64,000 nt of DNA, taken from positions 1-64,000 of the forward strand of contig NC_015703.1 in NCBI RefSeq assembly GCF_000218895.1, in the 5' to 3' direction. Made by a program: the position numbers and the translations under genes. The notes under the pieces are model-generated. The model searched no databases, had not been told where the DNA came from, and was given only the letters and a program-made list of their open reading frames with translations. This stretch comes from Runella slithyformis DSM 19594 (GTDB lineage Bacteria > Bacteroidota > Bacteroidia > Cytophagales > Spirosomataceae). Shown here piece after piece: positions 53,208 to 61,651 of the stretch. Every line of letters starts with the position of its first letter. Position 1 is the first letter of the stretch.

Positions 53208-53723
53208 AAAACAGCCTATTTCCCATTTTTAGCCGCTCTTGATCTGAACCGCATGGTGATTGCGGGACATTCGTTGGAGGCCGCTACGGCCGCTGTTGCC
53301 ATGGCGTCTGATTCGCGCTTTAAAGCGGCGGTAAATATAGACGGTACGCTCTATGGTGAATTACTAAAACCAACCTGTCCGCGCCCTTTCCTATTGATAG
53401 AAAGCAAAAAAGAGGGAGGTGAACGTTTTCGGAGGTACGAAAATGGAAATCAACGGCTCTTTAAACAATTTGGGGGAGGATATCGGTATGAGATCATTGA
53501 AGCTGACCATTATAGTTTTACGGATGCACCGTTTCTGCTGACACCCCCGACTCGCTTTTTGGCCGGTGCTTTTTTAGGGTTTGGTCATATTCCCACCAAG
53601 ACGCATAGGGCAACCATAGACCTTCTACATGCGTTCTTTCAGGGGGTTCTGAACGATAAATCCACTGATTTAGATTCTGTGGCTAACCGGTATCAAGGTA
53701 TCATTCGAAAGCTGATTGATTGA
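53208..53723 (+). pseudogene. 5'-truncated alpha/beta hydrolase (platelet-activating-factor acetylhydrolase-like)
   Basis: An open frame of about 170 codons with no proper start; ATG 53253 falls inside the nucleophile region. The fragment holds the nucleophile elbow GHSLEAATA (in place of GHSxGG), FKAAVNIDGTLYG and RPFLLIESK, the pattern of PAF-acetylhydrolase-like esterases, and the likely His in DHYSFTDAP. The N-terminal half is missing: upstream sequence has an in-frame TAG at 53205. It sits between direct copies of a composite repeat. Confidence 0.65.
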
Positions 53724-53734
53724 TATTTTTTTTC

Positions 53735-53830
53735 GATGTTGGTGTTTTTACTAACGTCCTCATTCTTATATTATTGACACTTTTACTATTTTGTGTTCGC
53801 AGTCACTCTCTGGAATACTGCGAACAACTT
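53735..53830. repeat. composite hairpin repeat copy 3
   Basis: Opens with GATGTTGGTG-TTTTTA-CTAACGTC, a hairpin allowing G-U pairs, and ends GCGAACAACTTT. With copy 2 it flanks the hydrolase pseudogene as a direct repeat. Confidence 0.7.
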
Positions 53831-53860
53831 TGGGATTTAATTGGTTAATTTTATCAAAGA

Positions 53861-55168
53861 TTACTCTTTAAGGGAGACATTAATTGGAATTTCGTATTCA
53901 ACTGGGCTACCAAATTCTTCACATATAACACTTATTTTTGCAGAAAAAAAGCCTTCATTGATTGGCATAATATATACATCATTGGCAACAAAACTTTTTG
54001 TATGTAATAAACTCTTAATCCATATTTTCAATGTATTCTTCTCAATCTTAACAGATTCATGAAATGAAGTAACAGGCATACTATCAATAAACCTTGACCC
54101 TAGTGTAGAATATTTATTAGTACCACGACTTCTGTTTACTGCATCCTTAGCAATTTTCAAAGGACTTTCAGGAATATCGGCGGGATAATTCAAATCCTTT
54201 AGACCCTCTTTAGTCTTTTCATTCAATAATACAACATTATCTGAAAATATTATCGTAACATTTATATCATTTGCTTTTAAACTCCCCTCATTAATGATTT
54301 TTATATTAAGTTCTTCAATACCTACCTTTGAACGCTCATAATGATAAATTTTATCATTATATTCTGATACTATCTGAGGATTATTCTCAATCCAATTATT
54401 ATATTTAATGGCATCATCTTTGTAATAGTACCCTTTTTCATCACTAGACAAATAAGAAGGAGGTATAGTCGGTACTTTATTTAAAACCTTAGAGGTAGAA
54501 AAATTTTTTAACAAACATAGTTCTATTGATTCACTATTATTGAATTTAATATTGAATTTAGGTTTATTACTAAAATTAAGTTTTAGCTTTTCGTTCTCTT
54601 CTTTTAACTCTCTATATCCTTTGCTCAATTTAGCCATCTCATTGAGAACTTCTGCTGAAACAGCAGAGTCGCTCTTTACCCATCCTACCCTTGGGTACTT
54701 CCTAAAGGCTTTTGGCAAAGCAATAGAAACTTTTTGTCCTAAATCACTTGGGTAATCCCAAAATTCAACCATTGAATTATTCTTAACTTTTTCAATAAAT
54801 GCATCAAGCTTAACAATTTTATCTTGATTTGTTTCGCGTTCATTGGGAGTAGTAGGTATTTCTCTCTTACGGATATATGCGTAAATAGGAACGCCCATCT
54901 TTTTGGCATAATCAAATTCTTTTTCTGTATATCCTACCCCTTCATTAGTTACTGAACCATAACGGTTACCAATAATAAGTAAATAATAGTCACTGTTATT
55001 AATAGTCTCCTGAATTGTTTCCCATTGGTCGGCATTATCTGCACTGAACATTTCCATTCCTATTGGTATATGATACATATTTAGTATCACCTTAATAATT
55101 TCTTGTCGAGCTTCAATAAGATCCGTATAAGTTGAACTTATGAAAATTTGATATTTTTTTTCTAACAT
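53861..55168 (-). CDS. DUF4062 protein with beta-rich C-terminal domain
   Basis: A 435-residue protein. The N-terminal 100 residues form a DUF4062 domain: YQIFISSTYTDLIEARQEII (about 6-25), SDYYLLIIGNRYGS and GYTEKEFDYAKKMGVP, a TIR-like nucleotide-fold seen in bacterial immune and signalling proteins. Residues about 175-200 are a coiled coil (KGYRELKEENEKLKL), and about 210-435 is beta-strand-rich with no recognised domain. The gene is strikingly AT-rich compared with its neighbours, suggesting recent acquisition. Lacking the NTPase or helicase usually fused to DUF4062, its effector is unclear. Confidence 0.75.
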   Translation of the reverse strand: MLEKKYQIFISSTYTDLIEARQEIIKVILNMYHIPIGMEMFSADNADQWETIQETINNSDYYLLIIGNRYGSVTNEGVGYTEKEFDYAKKMGVPIYAYIRKREIPTTPNERETNQDKIVKLDAFIEKVKNNSMVEFWDYPSDLGQKVSIALPKAFRKYPRVGWVKSDSAVSAEVLNEMAKLSKGYRELKEENEKLKLNFSNKPKFNIKFNNSESIELCLLKNFSTSKVLNKVPTIPPSYLSSDEKGYYYKDDAIKYNNWIENNPQIVSEYNDKIYHYERSKVGIEELNIKIINEGSLKANDINVTIIFSDNVVLLNEKTKEGLKDLNYPADIPESPLKIAKDAVNRSRGTNKYSTLGSRFIDSMPVTSFHESVKIEKNTLKIWIKSLLHTKSFVANDVYIMPINEGFFSAKISVICEEFGSPVEYEIPINVSLKE

Positions 55169-55533
55169 GCTTATTCCATTATCAAATTTATTTCAATTTT
55201 AATATTAAATTCTATAATATCCATATTTACAAATATCGTTTTGTTAAATTTAATACTTTTCATTTGCATTCACTCCCTCGCATTCGCTCGCGTCCCGCGA
55301 GTGACGACTATTATCAGGCCGCCGGCCTTTGTTATGATTGTACGGCCTGAGGCCTATTAATATCATTCACGGCTCGGGCCGCCCCGTCGCGAGACGCGAG
55401 CGACTGCACAGTACCCATCCCTCCCCCATTTTTCTCCCTCCCAAATAGCCCTAACGGCCGCATACTGCGTAGTATAAACGTCAATGCGATTCGCTGAATC
55501 ATTCTGTCTTATTCAACACCAATACCCACATTT
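55169..55533. other. 365-base gap with palindromic element copy B
   Basis: The part next to the DUF4062 gene (55169-55270) is AT-rich like that gene and may hold its promoter, though none is clear. The element copy B occupies 55280-55407. The remaining 126 bases precede the first propeller gene with no obvious signal. Confidence 0.5.
55280..55407. mobile_element. palindromic element copy B
   Basis: Outer arms GCATTCGCTCGCGTCCCGCG and GTCGCGAGACGCGAGCGACTGC are inverted repeats; the inner stem (AGGCCGCCGGCCT with GGCCTGAGGCCT) is imperfect. It is intergenic, not fused to a gene end. Marks one edge of the AT-rich DUF4062 insert. Confidence 0.8.
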
Positions 55534-57729
55534 ATGAAGTGTCACTTTCTCCTTTTGGGCGCGCTGCTGAGTTCGTCCGTACTTTTTGCTCAAAAACCCA
55601 AGCAGCCTGTCCACCAAGACATTCCGTTTGTGCAGGAATACAGCATCAAATATTATTTCAAAGACGCCGTCGAACCCCTCAAAACCTATACCGACCTCAA
55701 CGGGGCCATCAAAGTCAGTACCAAATCGGGCCTGTATCAATTGTACGCGGGGCAATTTCTGTACCCGGGTACGTTGGAAAAAGACGTTTCGTACCGCCCC
55801 ATTGCCGATAAAAAAATCGCCAATTTGGGGTTGTACCAACATCAGTTTGTGATGATCAACGACAAAGACGTCTTGAGCAACGCCTGGGCGGGCAAACTAT
55901 TCACCAAACACTCCCTGCCTGACGCGTATCTATTGGCGGGAGGAAAAGATTTCAGCTTCCTGATTTCCAACGGAACGCAATTGGAATACCTACCCAAAGA
56001 AGGAACGGCCTCGAAAGTAAACATCAGCGGTAAAGTGTTGGATGTGAAGTACGATGCCACGGGCAACCTGTTTTATGTACTGGCTGAGAATGCCGTTTTT
56101 TCGGTTTCGGAAAAGGACAAAATGCTTCAAAAAGTCTATACTGCCAACGACCTGACGTGCTTTGAGCTGTTGGCGGGCAAACTCATCGTCGGTACCAAAA
56201 ACGGCTACCTCGAGTTGGACAAAACGGGCAAGGTCGTCACGCCGCTTCAGCAAAAACTACCTTGTCCGGAACTGACGTGCATTTCGGCCATCGACAATCA
56301 ATTGTGGTTTGGCTCTGCCTTGGGGGCGTTTATGCGCAAGCCCGACGGGAAGTTCAACTACTACGCTTCCGAGCGCTGGATTCCTTCCGACAAGGTGGTT
56401 CATATTGCCAAAGGAGACGAAAATTCGGTACTGATCCTGACCGATAAAGGCGTCGGAAAAATCGTTTTTACCAAAATGACCTTGCAGGAAAAAGCCGAGT
56501 TTTACGACAAACAGGTACGCACGCGCCACATCCGCAACGGCTTTAACGGCACGCTGGGCCACATGAAAAACGGCAATCTGAGCACCGGTCGCCTGGAAGA
56601 TTCCGACAACGACGGCCTGTGGACTTCCATGTATTTGGGCGGTGAGATTTTCCGTTATGCAGCCACGAAAGACCCCAAAGCCCTGCAACATTGCCGCGAA
56701 TCGCTCGATGCGATGGAGCGTTTGTACACCATCAACGACGTACCGGGCTTTCCGTCGCGGTCGTTTGAACGCACCGGGTATAAATACGAAGACAAGCCCT
56801 GGCGACGCGCCTCCGACCCCGAATGGGACTGGAAATCGACCACGAGCAGTGACGAGGTCATCGGGCATATTTTTGCCTTCGGGGCCATGGCCGAACTGAT
56901 TGATGACAAAGACCTGAAATCGCGCTCTATTGCGTTGATTGACACCCTGATGAGCCATATTATCAGTCACGATATGTACATGATTGATTGGGACGGCAAA
57001 CCAACGTTGTGGGGAAAATGGAATCCTGAGTACGTCAATTCGTTTCCAACAAACGTGGGCGACCGCAAGCTCAATTCGTCCAACATCACAGCCATGCTGC
57101 AAACGGCCTACCATTTTACCAAAAAGGAAAAATACAAAACCAAGGCGTTTGAATTGATGAAAAAACACGGGTACTACGAAAACCTGATGCGCCCCATGAA
57201 GATCATCGGCCAAGCCCCGGCCAACGCCGACGAATGGAGCAAGCACCTATCGGGCGACTGGAATCATTCCGACGACGAAATGTACTACATGGGCTATTGG
57301 GGATTGTACCGTTATGCCTTCAACGACACGCTCAAAGCCAATTTCAAAAAAGCCATCGTAGACCACTGGCAGTTTGAGCGCCCCGAAAAAGACGGCCTTT
57401 GGAATATTTTGACGGCCATGACGGGCATTCAGGATTTTGACCTGGAAGAATCCATGTGGTTTTTGCAGGAATATCCGTTGGACATGATTGATTGGACGGT
57501 CAAAAACAGTCACCGCAAAGACATCGAAATCCTGCCCCCGAATTTTATCGAACAGCTCACCAAAGAAGTCCTTCCGCCCGACGAGGTGGGCATGATTCGC
57601 CACAACAACAGTCGTTTTCTGTTGGACCGAAACGGGCGCGGGGGTTCGGAGCTGAGCGCCGGCGATACGTGGCTGCTGCCCTATTGGGCCGGGCGCTATT
57701 TGGGAGTGATCAGCGGAGCGAAGAAGTAA
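55534..57729 (+). CDS. exported propeller/helical-barrel protein, paralogue 1
   Basis: A 731-residue secreted protein (signal peptide about 1-20, VLFAQ). Residues about 25-310 form a predicted beta-propeller with recurring short strand motifs (GLYQLYAGQFLYPGTL, LPCPELTCISAIDNQLWFGS quoted as LTCISAIDNQLWFGS). Residues about 330-730 are helical and read like an (alpha/alpha)6 barrel: SDNDGLWTSMYLGGEIFRYA, GKPTLWGKWNPEYVN, WNHSDDEMYYMGYW, PLDMIDWTVKNSHRKDIE. Conserved Asp, Glu, His and Trp positions suggest a glycan-active enzyme, but no family is recognised. The next gene is a paralogue 54 bases on, in the same direction. Confidence 0.75.
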   Translation: MKCHFLLLGALLSSSVLFAQKPKQPVHQDIPFVQEYSIKYYFKDAVEPLKTYTDLNGAIKVSTKSGLYQLYAGQFLYPGTLEKDVSYRPIADKKIANLGLYQHQFVMINDKDVLSNAWAGKLFTKHSLPDAYLLAGGKDFSFLISNGTQLEYLPKEGTASKVNISGKVLDVKYDATGNLFYVLAENAVFSVSEKDKMLQKVYTANDLTCFELLAGKLIVGTKNGYLELDKTGKVVTPLQQKLPCPELTCISAIDNQLWFGSALGAFMRKPDGKFNYYASERWIPSDKVVHIAKGDENSVLILTDKGVGKIVFTKMTLQEKAEFYDKQVRTRHIRNGFNGTLGHMKNGNLSTGRLEDSDNDGLWTSMYLGGEIFRYAATKDPKALQHCRESLDAMERLYTINDVPGFPSRSFERTGYKYEDKPWRRASDPEWDWKSTTSSDEVIGHIFAFGAMAELIDDKDLKSRSIALIDTLMSHIISHDMYMIDWDGKPTLWGKWNPEYVNSFPTNVGDRKLNSSNITAMLQTAYHFTKKEKYKTKAFELMKKHGYYENLMRPMKIIGQAPANADEWSKHLSGDWNHSDDEMYYMGYWGLYRYAFNDTLKANFKKAIVDHWQFERPEKDGLWNILTAMTGIQDFDLEESMWFLQEYPLDMIDWTVKNSHRKDIEILPPNFIEQLTKEVLPPDEVGMIRHNNSRFLLDRNGRGGSELSAGDTWLLPYWAGRYLGVISGAKK

Positions 57730-57783
57730 AATGAATGACGAATTACGAATGACGAATTTTTCGCTGTTCCACCCTTCTCAATT

Positions 57784-60033
57784 ATGAAATTTAAAAAGCA
57801 CTTTTTCCTGCTTGTCGGTGTACTGTTTGGGGGTAACGTTTTTGCCCAGACAGCGGCTTATGTGGACAAGCCTTACCTACAGGATTTCAGCGTAAAGCAT
57901 TATCTGCAAGACAGTTCGATTCAGCTTCGCAAGGTTTTTACGGATAAAAACGGCAAGGTACGCATTCTCTCATCGGCGGGTCTTTTACAGCCCCACGGCG
58001 GGCAGTTCCAATACCCGGGCACCCTGCGCCCCGACCGTTCGTACGTTCCGATGGCCGATAAGAAAATCGTTGACATGACGGTACATGAACGGCAGTTTGT
58101 GTATCTGGACGACAAAGCCGTATTCAGCAACGCGTGGGCGGGAAATTTGTACGTCAAACACACGCTGCCCAATGCCCGGCTTTTGTGCGCAGGTCCTCAT
58201 TTCACCTTTTTAGTATCCGACGGAAAAAGCCTGAAACTCATTCAGGAAGCAAAAGTTACGGATGAAAAAACGCTTACCGACAGGGAAGTGTTGGGGATTC
58301 GTTTTGATGCCCGGCAAAATCGTTTTTTGATTTTAACGGGCCAATCCCTTGAAACGTATTCACCGGCCACCAAGGAATGGAAAACCGTTTATCAGGGTAC
58401 AGCATTAACCTGTTTTGACGTCACTGATAACAAAGTGTACGTCGGGACCACCAATGGCTATTTCGTGCTGCAAGCTGATTCTTTCAAATCGTTAGGCGAA
58501 ATTCAGCGCAAGCTTCCCTGCACTGATTTGACCGCCGTAGCCGTCGTGCATGGTCAGGTGTGGTTTGGTTCCACGTTGGGCGCGTTTATGCTTCGGCCCG
58601 AGGGTGGGTTTAACTATTATTTTGGCGAACGGTGGATTCCCGGCAATCGTATTTTACACATTTCAGCGGGCGAAGGCCAAAACGTAAACCTATTGACTGC
58701 CAAAGGCTTGGGGGAAATTCATTTTCAAAACATGACGCTGTACGACAAAGCCTTGGTCTACGAAAAACAGGTACGTCAACGTCACATTCGCTACGGTTTC
58801 AATTCGGATATTGCTACCTTAAAACACGGTGATTTATCTACCTTTGAAATGGGGCAACGCGACAGCGATAACCTCTGGACGTCGATGTATTTGGTCAGTC
58901 AGTTGTTTCGCTATAAAGTCACGGGCGACAAAGAAGCCCTGGACAATTGCCTCGAATCCTTTGAAGCCATGCAGCGCCTTTTCAGCATTACGGGCATGAA
59001 AGGCTATTTTGCCAGGGGCTTTGAACGGCGCGGTTATCATAAATTCAGGAACGAAAAATGGGACGGCGGCATGACCAATGGCTGGGTCCACGCAACCGAC
59101 GATGAATGGGATTGGCGCGGCACCACGAGCAGCGACCAAACCGTAGGACAGATGTTTGCTCTGACCCTTTTGGCCCAAACCATGGATGGCGAAGTCAAAC
59201 AAAAAGCCGTAACCATGATGGATCAACTCATGACCAATATCATCGAAAACGATTGGTATTTGATTGATTTTGACGGAAAACCCACGCTGTGGGGAAAATG
59301 GAATCCTGAATACGTCAATGCCTTCCCCAAAAGCGTCGGCGACCGCAAACTGTACGCCTCCAACATCATCGGCTTTTTGCAAACGGCGTATCATTTCACG
59401 AAAAAAGAAATCTACAAACAGAAAGCCTATGAATTGATGAACAAACACGGCTATCTGGAAAATCTGATGCGTCCTATCAAAGAGATTGGCAAAGTGGATG
59501 AAACCGACGGAAAACTGGCGGCAGAACTTTCGGAAGAATGGAACCACTCCGACGATGAAATGTACTTTTTGGCCTATTGGTGTCTGTATCCGTATGCCTT
59601 TACGCCTGAATTGAAGAAACAATACTTTGCCGCCATCAAAGACCATTGGAACGCGGAACGCCCCGAAAAGAACGGCTTGTGGAATCTCTGCTACGCCATG
59701 ACGGGGGCCAAAGCCTTTGACCAAGCCGAAACCATCTGGTTTTTGAAAGAATTTCCGCTGGACATGATCGAATGGCAGGTGATGAACAGTCACCGCAAAG
59801 ACATCGAACCCATCCCCGCCAATTTTCGCGGACAAACCATTACCCACGTGTTGCCGCCCGACGAGCGGCCCGAACTGAAACACAACCGTAACCTTTTCAA
59901 ACTCGACCGCACCTCCAACGGGCAGGCGGAGCTAAGCGCCGGCGATTCGTTTTTGTTACCTTATTGGATGGGACGCTATTTAAAAGTAATCAGTGCCCCG
60001 CAGTCACGGCAGTCGCTCGCGTCCCGCGAGTGA
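57784..60033 (+). CDS. exported propeller/helical-barrel protein, paralogue 2
   Basis: A 749-residue paralogue of the preceding gene with the same layout (signal peptide about 1-21; propeller; helical barrel). Long blocks are shared, for example GKPTLWGKWNPEYVNAFP, AYHFTKKE, RPIKEIGK and SHRKDIEPIP. A segment absent from the first copy, FRNEKWDGGMTNGWVHATDD, lies in the barrel (about residues 425-445). The last residues SAPQSRQSLASRE come from a palindromic repeat, whereas copy 1 ends VISGAKK. Tandem duplication followed by divergence; likely two subunits or two specificities. Unknown enzyme. Confidence 0.75.
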   Translation: MKFKKHFFLLVGVLFGGNVFAQTAAYVDKPYLQDFSVKHYLQDSSIQLRKVFTDKNGKVRILSSAGLLQPHGGQFQYPGTLRPDRSYVPMADKKIVDMTVHERQFVYLDDKAVFSNAWAGNLYVKHTLPNARLLCAGPHFTFLVSDGKSLKLIQEAKVTDEKTLTDREVLGIRFDARQNRFLILTGQSLETYSPATKEWKTVYQGTALTCFDVTDNKVYVGTTNGYFVLQADSFKSLGEIQRKLPCTDLTAVAVVHGQVWFGSTLGAFMLRPEGGFNYYFGERWIPGNRILHISAGEGQNVNLLTAKGLGEIHFQNMTLYDKALVYEKQVRQRHIRYGFNSDIATLKHGDLSTFEMGQRDSDNLWTSMYLVSQLFRYKVTGDKEALDNCLESFEAMQRLFSITGMKGYFARGFERRGYHKFRNEKWDGGMTNGWVHATDDEWDWRGTTSSDQTVGQMFALTLLAQTMDGEVKQKAVTMMDQLMTNIIENDWYLIDFDGKPTLWGKWNPEYVNAFPKSVGDRKLYASNIIGFLQTAYHFTKKEIYKQKAYELMNKHGYLENLMRPIKEIGKVDETDGKLAAELSEEWNHSDDEMYFLAYWCLYPYAFTPELKKQYFAAIKDHWNAERPEKNGLWNLCYAMTGAKAFDQAETIWFLKEFPLDMIEWQVMNSHRKDIEPIPANFRGQTITHVLPPDERPELKHNRNLFKLDRTSNGQAELSAGDSFLLPYWMGRYLKVISAPQSRQSLASRE

Positions 60034-60119
60034 CGACTATCGCAAGGCCTCTGGCCTTTGGTATTGCATAAGGCCGGAGGCCTGTTAATAACGATCACTC
60101 GCGAGACGCGAGCGATTGC
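60009..60119. mobile_element. palindromic element copy C
   Basis: The best-preserved copy, 111 bp. Left arm GCAGTCGCTCGCGTCCCGCG (60009-60028, continuing GAGTGA) matches the reverse complement of the right arm ending GCGATTGC at 23 of 25 positions. The left arm includes the TGA stop of paralogue 2. Confidence 0.85.
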
Positions 60120-60136
60120 CTAAAAGACAAAAACAA

Positions 60137-61585
60137 ATGACGATTTTAACTTTTTCCCAACATCAGCAGACTTTCCAAGACTGGGCGTCCCCGTTTTTAA
60201 AAACTTGGAAAGTCTCCGTTTTACTCCTCTCCCTCGCTATGTATTCCTGCAATGATTCCACGTATGTAGCTGAAAAGCAGCTCACCCACGACCTGAGCTA
60301 CAACCACGACTTAGACAACAACGACAATTTTTCTCCCGACAACCAATGGCTCGTCTACGACACCCGCACCGACGAAGGCGGCATTGCGGCCTCGGCTAAG
60401 ATCGAGAAGGTCAATATCGAATCGGGCGAAAAGAAAGTGTTGTACACGCTTCCCAATAATGCCGAATGGGGTCCCGGAGCGGGTGCCGTGAGTTATTCAC
60501 CGGTCGATAACAGCGTGGTGTTTATTCACGGCTTAATGAGTGTGACCAAAGAAAATCCGTACCAACAATGGCGACGAACCGGTGTCATCATCAACGATGC
60601 GGCCCCCAACGTACCCGTCTTTATGGATGCCCGCGACATTACCCCGCCCTACACCAAAGGAGCATTACGCGGCGGTACGCACCGCCACGAATGGAGCGGC
60701 GACGGGCAGTGGATCGGTTATACCTACAACGATGCCGTTTTGAAGGCGTTAGAAGAAAAAACGGGTGAAAAACACAACCTCCGCACCATCGGCGTTTCCA
60801 AACGGAATAGCCCCGTACCATTGGAAAAAGACGCGCAGGGAGAAAACGTGTCGGGCGAATGGTTCAGTGCCTTAGTGGTTCGGGTAACGCCCACTCCCAA
60901 ACCCGGCTCCGACGAGATCAGCCATGCCGCAGGAGACAGTTGGGTAGGGACACAAGGCTACCGGAAACCCGACGGCACGCGTCAAATCGCCCGGGCATTT
61001 ATCGGAAAAGTAAAAGACAAAAACGGCCAAGACGTGGATGAAGTCTTTATCGTCGATGTTCCGAATGACATAACAGCTCCGGGTGACTTTGGCCCCTTGC
61101 AGGGAACAGACACCACTTTTCCCATGCCGCCCAAAGGAACGATTCAACGTCGGCTCACTTTTACGGCCGACACGCCCCGGGGAGGCTGTACGGGCATTGT
61201 CCGTTCTTCTCCCGATGGCAATCAATTGGCTTTCTTAGCCAAAGATGCCAAAGGCATTCAGCAGGTTTTCATCATCTCACCACTTGGCGGCAACCCCGTT
61301 CAGGTAACCTTTCATGACAAAAACGTAGAGGGAAGCGTGCGTTGGCGTCCTGACGGCAGACAGATCAGTTACGTTTGGGAAGGCAGTATCCTTTTGTGCA
61401 AAATCGGTCACGAATCGTTTGAATCCCGCTTTCAGCCATTGACCCAATCCACGCACCCGTCACCCTCTAATCTCGTTTGGTCGCACGATGGACGCGTCCT
61501 TGCCTTTAATCGGATTATTGACGACGAAAAAAGGGGCAAGTCCAAACAAATATTCGTGATCAAGCCACCTGTTATTGAACATTAA
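60137..61585 (+). CDS. DUF3748 (YidR-like) propeller lipoprotein
   Basis: A 482-residue protein with a lipoprotein signal (LLLSLAMYSC, Cys about 37) preceded by an odd 25-residue leader. The body resembles the TolB-like seven-bladed propeller of the YidR/DUF3748 family: NDNFSPDNQWLVYDTRTD, GTHRHEWSGDGQWIGYTYND, TPRGGCTGIVRSSPDGNQLA and NLVWSHDGRVLAFNR (each within 20 residues). Function of the family is unknown. ATG 60137 was chosen over a TTG at 60116 that sits inside the palindromic element. The leader contains an inverted repeat. Confidence 0.8.
   Translation: MTILTFSQHQQTFQDWASPFLKTWKVSVLLLSLAMYSCNDSTYVAEKQLTHDLSYNHDLDNNDNFSPDNQWLVYDTRTDEGGIAASAKIEKVNIESGEKKVLYTLPNNAEWGPGAGAVSYSPVDNSVVFIHGLMSVTKENPYQQWRRTGVIINDAAPNVPVFMDARDITPPYTKGALRGGTHRHEWSGDGQWIGYTYNDAVLKALEEKTGEKHNLRTIGVSKRNSPVPLEKDAQGENVSGEWFSALVVRVTPTPKPGSDEISHAAGDSWVGTQGYRKPDGTRQIARAFIGKVKDKNGQDVDEVFIVDVPNDITAPGDFGPLQGTDTTFPMPPKGTIQRRLTFTADTPRGGCTGIVRSSPDGNQLAFLAKDAKGIQQVFIISPLGGNPVQVTFHDKNVEGSVRWRPDGRQISYVWEGSILLCKIGHESFESRFQPLTQSTHPSPSNLVWSHDGRVLAFNRIIDDEKRGKSKQIFVIKPPVIEH
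60169..60214 (+). repeat. inverted repeat inside the DUF3748 leader
   Basis: GACTTTCCAAG (60169-60179) is the perfect reverse complement of CTTGGAAAGTC (60204-60214). It encodes residues of the unusual N-terminal leader, TFQDWASPFLKTWKV. Confidence 0.75.
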
Positions 61586-61651
61586 AGGCAACTTTATACA
61601 GGATTTCTTCGTTTAGACAAAGAACAGAACCAACGTTTATTGCCAAGCTGT

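Noticed and set aside
53253-53723. Intact small hydrolase gene starting at ATG 53253
   Set aside because: The start falls at the nucleophile strand of the fold, so the N-terminal half of the enzyme is missing; called a pseudogene.
58834-59883. 349-codon open frame antisense to propeller/barrel paralogue 2 (and a similar one at 56257-57246)
   Set aside because: Both are shadows of the sense genes; they have no start context, signal or homology.
48671-60119. Elements A-C as insertion sequences
   Set aside because: They are 111-128 bp with no coding capacity for a transposase; treated as nonautonomous palindromic elements.
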